A DNA stretch of 5,567 nucleotides from Clostridiales bacterium (GTDB lineage: Bacteria > Bacillota > Clostridia > Tissierellales > Sedimentibacteraceae), in contig DNNV01000198.1 in the NCBI GenBank assembly GCA_003497505.1, forward strand, positions 1 to 5,567, in the 5' to 3' direction. The notes below the pieces were generated by a model. That model had not been told where the DNA came from. It worked only from the letters and a program-made list of their open reading frames with translations, and made no database searches. Below, piece after piece: positions 4,106 through 5,567 of this stretch. Made by a program: the position numbers and the translations under genes. Position 1 is the stretch's first letter. The number at the start of each line of letters is the position of its first letter.

Positions 4106-5567
4106 ATGAACAACAAGATAATGATATTAGATGGCAACAGCCTGCTTTTCAGAGCATTTTACGCGATGCCTCCCTTAAAAACGAAAAAGGGGCAATATAC
4201 AAATGCGGTTTTCGGATTTCTGAGCATGCTGTATAAGCTTTTAGACACATATTCTCCTGAATACATATGCGTTGCATTTGACCCTAAAAAACCATCTTTC
4301 AGGCATGAGCAGTACAAGGAATATAAAGCTACGAGAGCAAAGGCACCAAATGAGCTTGTGGAGCAATTTCAGCTCATAAGGGATGTACTTGACATACATA
4401 ATATTAAATGTGTTGAAATAGACGGCTTTGAAGCCGATGACGTGGCAGGAACCTTTGCAAGTGCTGCAGAGGAAAGAGGTGCTGATGTTTACTTAGTTAC
4501 AAGCGATAAGGACTATCTGCAGCTCATAGATGAAAATATAAGAGTGGTTCTTACGAAAAAGGGAGTTACAAACACGGAAGAAATGGATTTACAGGCCATG
4601 GACGATGTATATGGAATAAGTCCGGAGCAGTTTGTGGATCTCAAGGCTCTTATGGGAGACCAATCCGACAATATTCCCGGTGTGGGAGGTATAGGAGAGA
4701 AAACAGCCCTTAAGCTGATGCAGGAATACGGAAGCCTTGACAATATATATGCAAATATAGAAAATATAAAGGGAAAGATGCGGGAGAAGCTTGAAAATGA
4801 TAAAATGCAGGCATACATGAGCCAAACTCTCGCACGTATAGTAAGAGACATACCCATTGAATTTGAATTGGAAGAATACAGAATTCAAAAGCCGGACTCC
4901 AAAAAGCTTTTGAGCATGTACGATGAGCTTGAGTTCAGAACTCTTAAAAAAAGAGTGGCTGAGGAAGAGCAGCATACAGAATCGGAGTCACAGATGTCAA
5001 TGTTTGATATTCCTGAAAATAATTCTGTAAGTGAACTTGTTTCCAACAAGCAGATCAAAATAATTTGTATTGATAAAGAAGATGAAATTAAGACAATATC
5101 AGATTGCATAGAAAAAAGCGGGAAATTTGTGCTGAAGTTTTTATTTGATTCAGAGAGGGCACTGTATGGCAATGCTGTAGCAGCCGGAATATCCGATGGT
5201 GCTGATATATATTACCTGGATTTTGACAAGCTTGATGAAGACGGAGTGCTGAATGAACTGAAAAGTATTTTTGAAAGTTCAAACATAAATGCGGCAGGGC
5301 ACAGCATAAAGGATGAAGCCATATATCTGATGAAAAAAGGCATAGAGCTCAATGGTATATCCTTTGATTCCGAAATAGGGAAATATCTTTTGGAACCCTC
5401 GGAGAGCTCATATTCAATAGACAAAATAGCGTATGAATATTTAGCACAGGAAATACCCTCCGAAAATGATATTTTAGGGACAGGCAAAAAAAGACTTTCA
5501 TTTAAGGATCTAGATGAGGATAGAAAGAAGTCCTACATATATAATTACATTAAAACAGTTCTGAGAG
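4106..5567 (+). CDS. polA: DNA polymerase I, N-terminal 487 residues (3' end outside window)
   Basis: Pol I removes RNA primers and fills gaps in replication and repair. The frame is open from ATG 4106, with AAAAGGAG (4093-4100) 5 nt upstream, to the window end; 487 codons are visible of about 880-900 usual for the family. Residues 1 to about 285 form the 5'-3' exonuclease/flap nuclease domain with its acidic metal-binding residues: Asp9 (ILDGNSL), Asp59 (VAFDP), Glu109, Asp111 and Asp112 (GFEADD), Asp134 and Asp136 (TSDKD), Asp185 and Asp188 (GDQSDNIPG). The helix-hairpin-helix PGVGGIGEKTA (191-201) follows. An acidic linker (about 284-315) leads into the 3'-5' exonuclease-like domain (about 316-487+). 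By-eye alignment to E. coli Pol I gives DSE at 348-350 in place of DTE, but Glu404 replaces Asp424 and Tyr481 replaces Asp501, so proofreading is probably lost. The polymerase domain is not in the window. Confidence 0.96.
   Translation, partial: MNNKIMILDGNSLLFRAFYAMPPLKTKKGQYTNAVFGFLSMLYKLLDTYSPEYICVAFDPKKPSFRHEQYKEYKATRAKAPNELVEQFQLIRDVLDIHNIKCVEIDGFEADDVAGTFASAAEERGADVYLVTSDKDYLQLIDENIRVVLTKKGVTNTEEMDLQAMDDVYGISPEQFVDLKALMGDQSDNIPGVGGIGEKTALKLMQEYGSLDNIYANIENIKGKMREKLENDKMQAYMSQTLARIVRDIPIEFELEEYRIQKPDSKKLLSMYDELEFRTLKKRVAEEEQHTESESQMSMFDIPENNSVSELVSNKQIKIICIDKEDEIKTISDCIEKSGKFVLKFLFDSERALYGNAVAAGISDGADIYYLDFDKLDEDGVLNELKSIFESSNINAAGHSIKDEAIYLMKKGIELNGISFDSEIGKYLLEPSESSYSIDKIAYEYLAQEIPSENDILGTGKKRLSFKDLDEDRKKSYIYNYIKTVLR

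Noticed and set aside
4513..5487. Several leftward open frames of 64-128 aa inside polA
   Set aside because: They are antisense shadows of a well-conserved polA coding region, mutually overlapping and without ribosome-binding sites.

Overview
The window looks like chromosomal DNA from a low-to-moderate GC, Gram-positive anaerobe of the Clostridia type. This is inferred from strong AAGGAGG-like ribosome-binding sites, a HutP regulator (a Bacillota protein), a stand-alone cyclodeaminase beside imidazolonepropionase, a clostridial-style superoxide dismutase, and a Pol I whose proofreading residues look degenerate. There are no insertion sequences, CRISPR arrays, phage genes, or tRNA/rRNA genes.

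Left part (1-3198, + strand): histidine utilisation. The 3' part of hutI (imidazolonepropionase) overlaps by 4 bp a stand-alone formimino-THF cyclodeaminase (fchA). HutI makes formiminoglutamate. A formiminotransferase, probably upstream and out of view, would pass the formimino group to tetrahydrofolate, and FchA would release ammonia to give methenyl-THF. A short hairpin with a T-run follows, overlapping a well-spaced sigma-A-type promoter. Next comes hutP, the histidine- and Mg-dependent RNA-binding antiterminator, then 10 bp later a LysR-family regulator. A strong, probably bidirectional terminator closes this block. Structural genes are therefore followed by a separate regulatory pair, unlike Bacillus subtilis, where hutP leads the operon.

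Middle (3199-4105, mostly - strand): two genes read leftwards. The first is a divergent Fe/Mn superoxide dismutase; its start is best placed at the ATG at 3983. The second, 67 bp downstream, is a 37-residue Cys-containing hydrophobic peptide at 3212-3325 with a perfect ribosome-binding site. The same 8-mer, CATATAAT, lies ahead of both. Ahead of the peptide it forms part of a sigma-K-like AC-16-CATAnnnTA arrangement, which suggests, without proving, expression in the sporulating mother cell.

Right part (4106-5567, + strand): the first 487 codons of polA run off the window. They cover the complete 5'-3' exonuclease domain and most of the 3'-5' exonuclease-like domain. The polymerase domain lies outside.

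No gene-free stretch exceeds 300 bases. I see no clearly new multi-gene system. The least described items are the 37-residue peptide with its possible link to the superoxide dismutase, and the promoter/hairpin overlap ahead of hutP.
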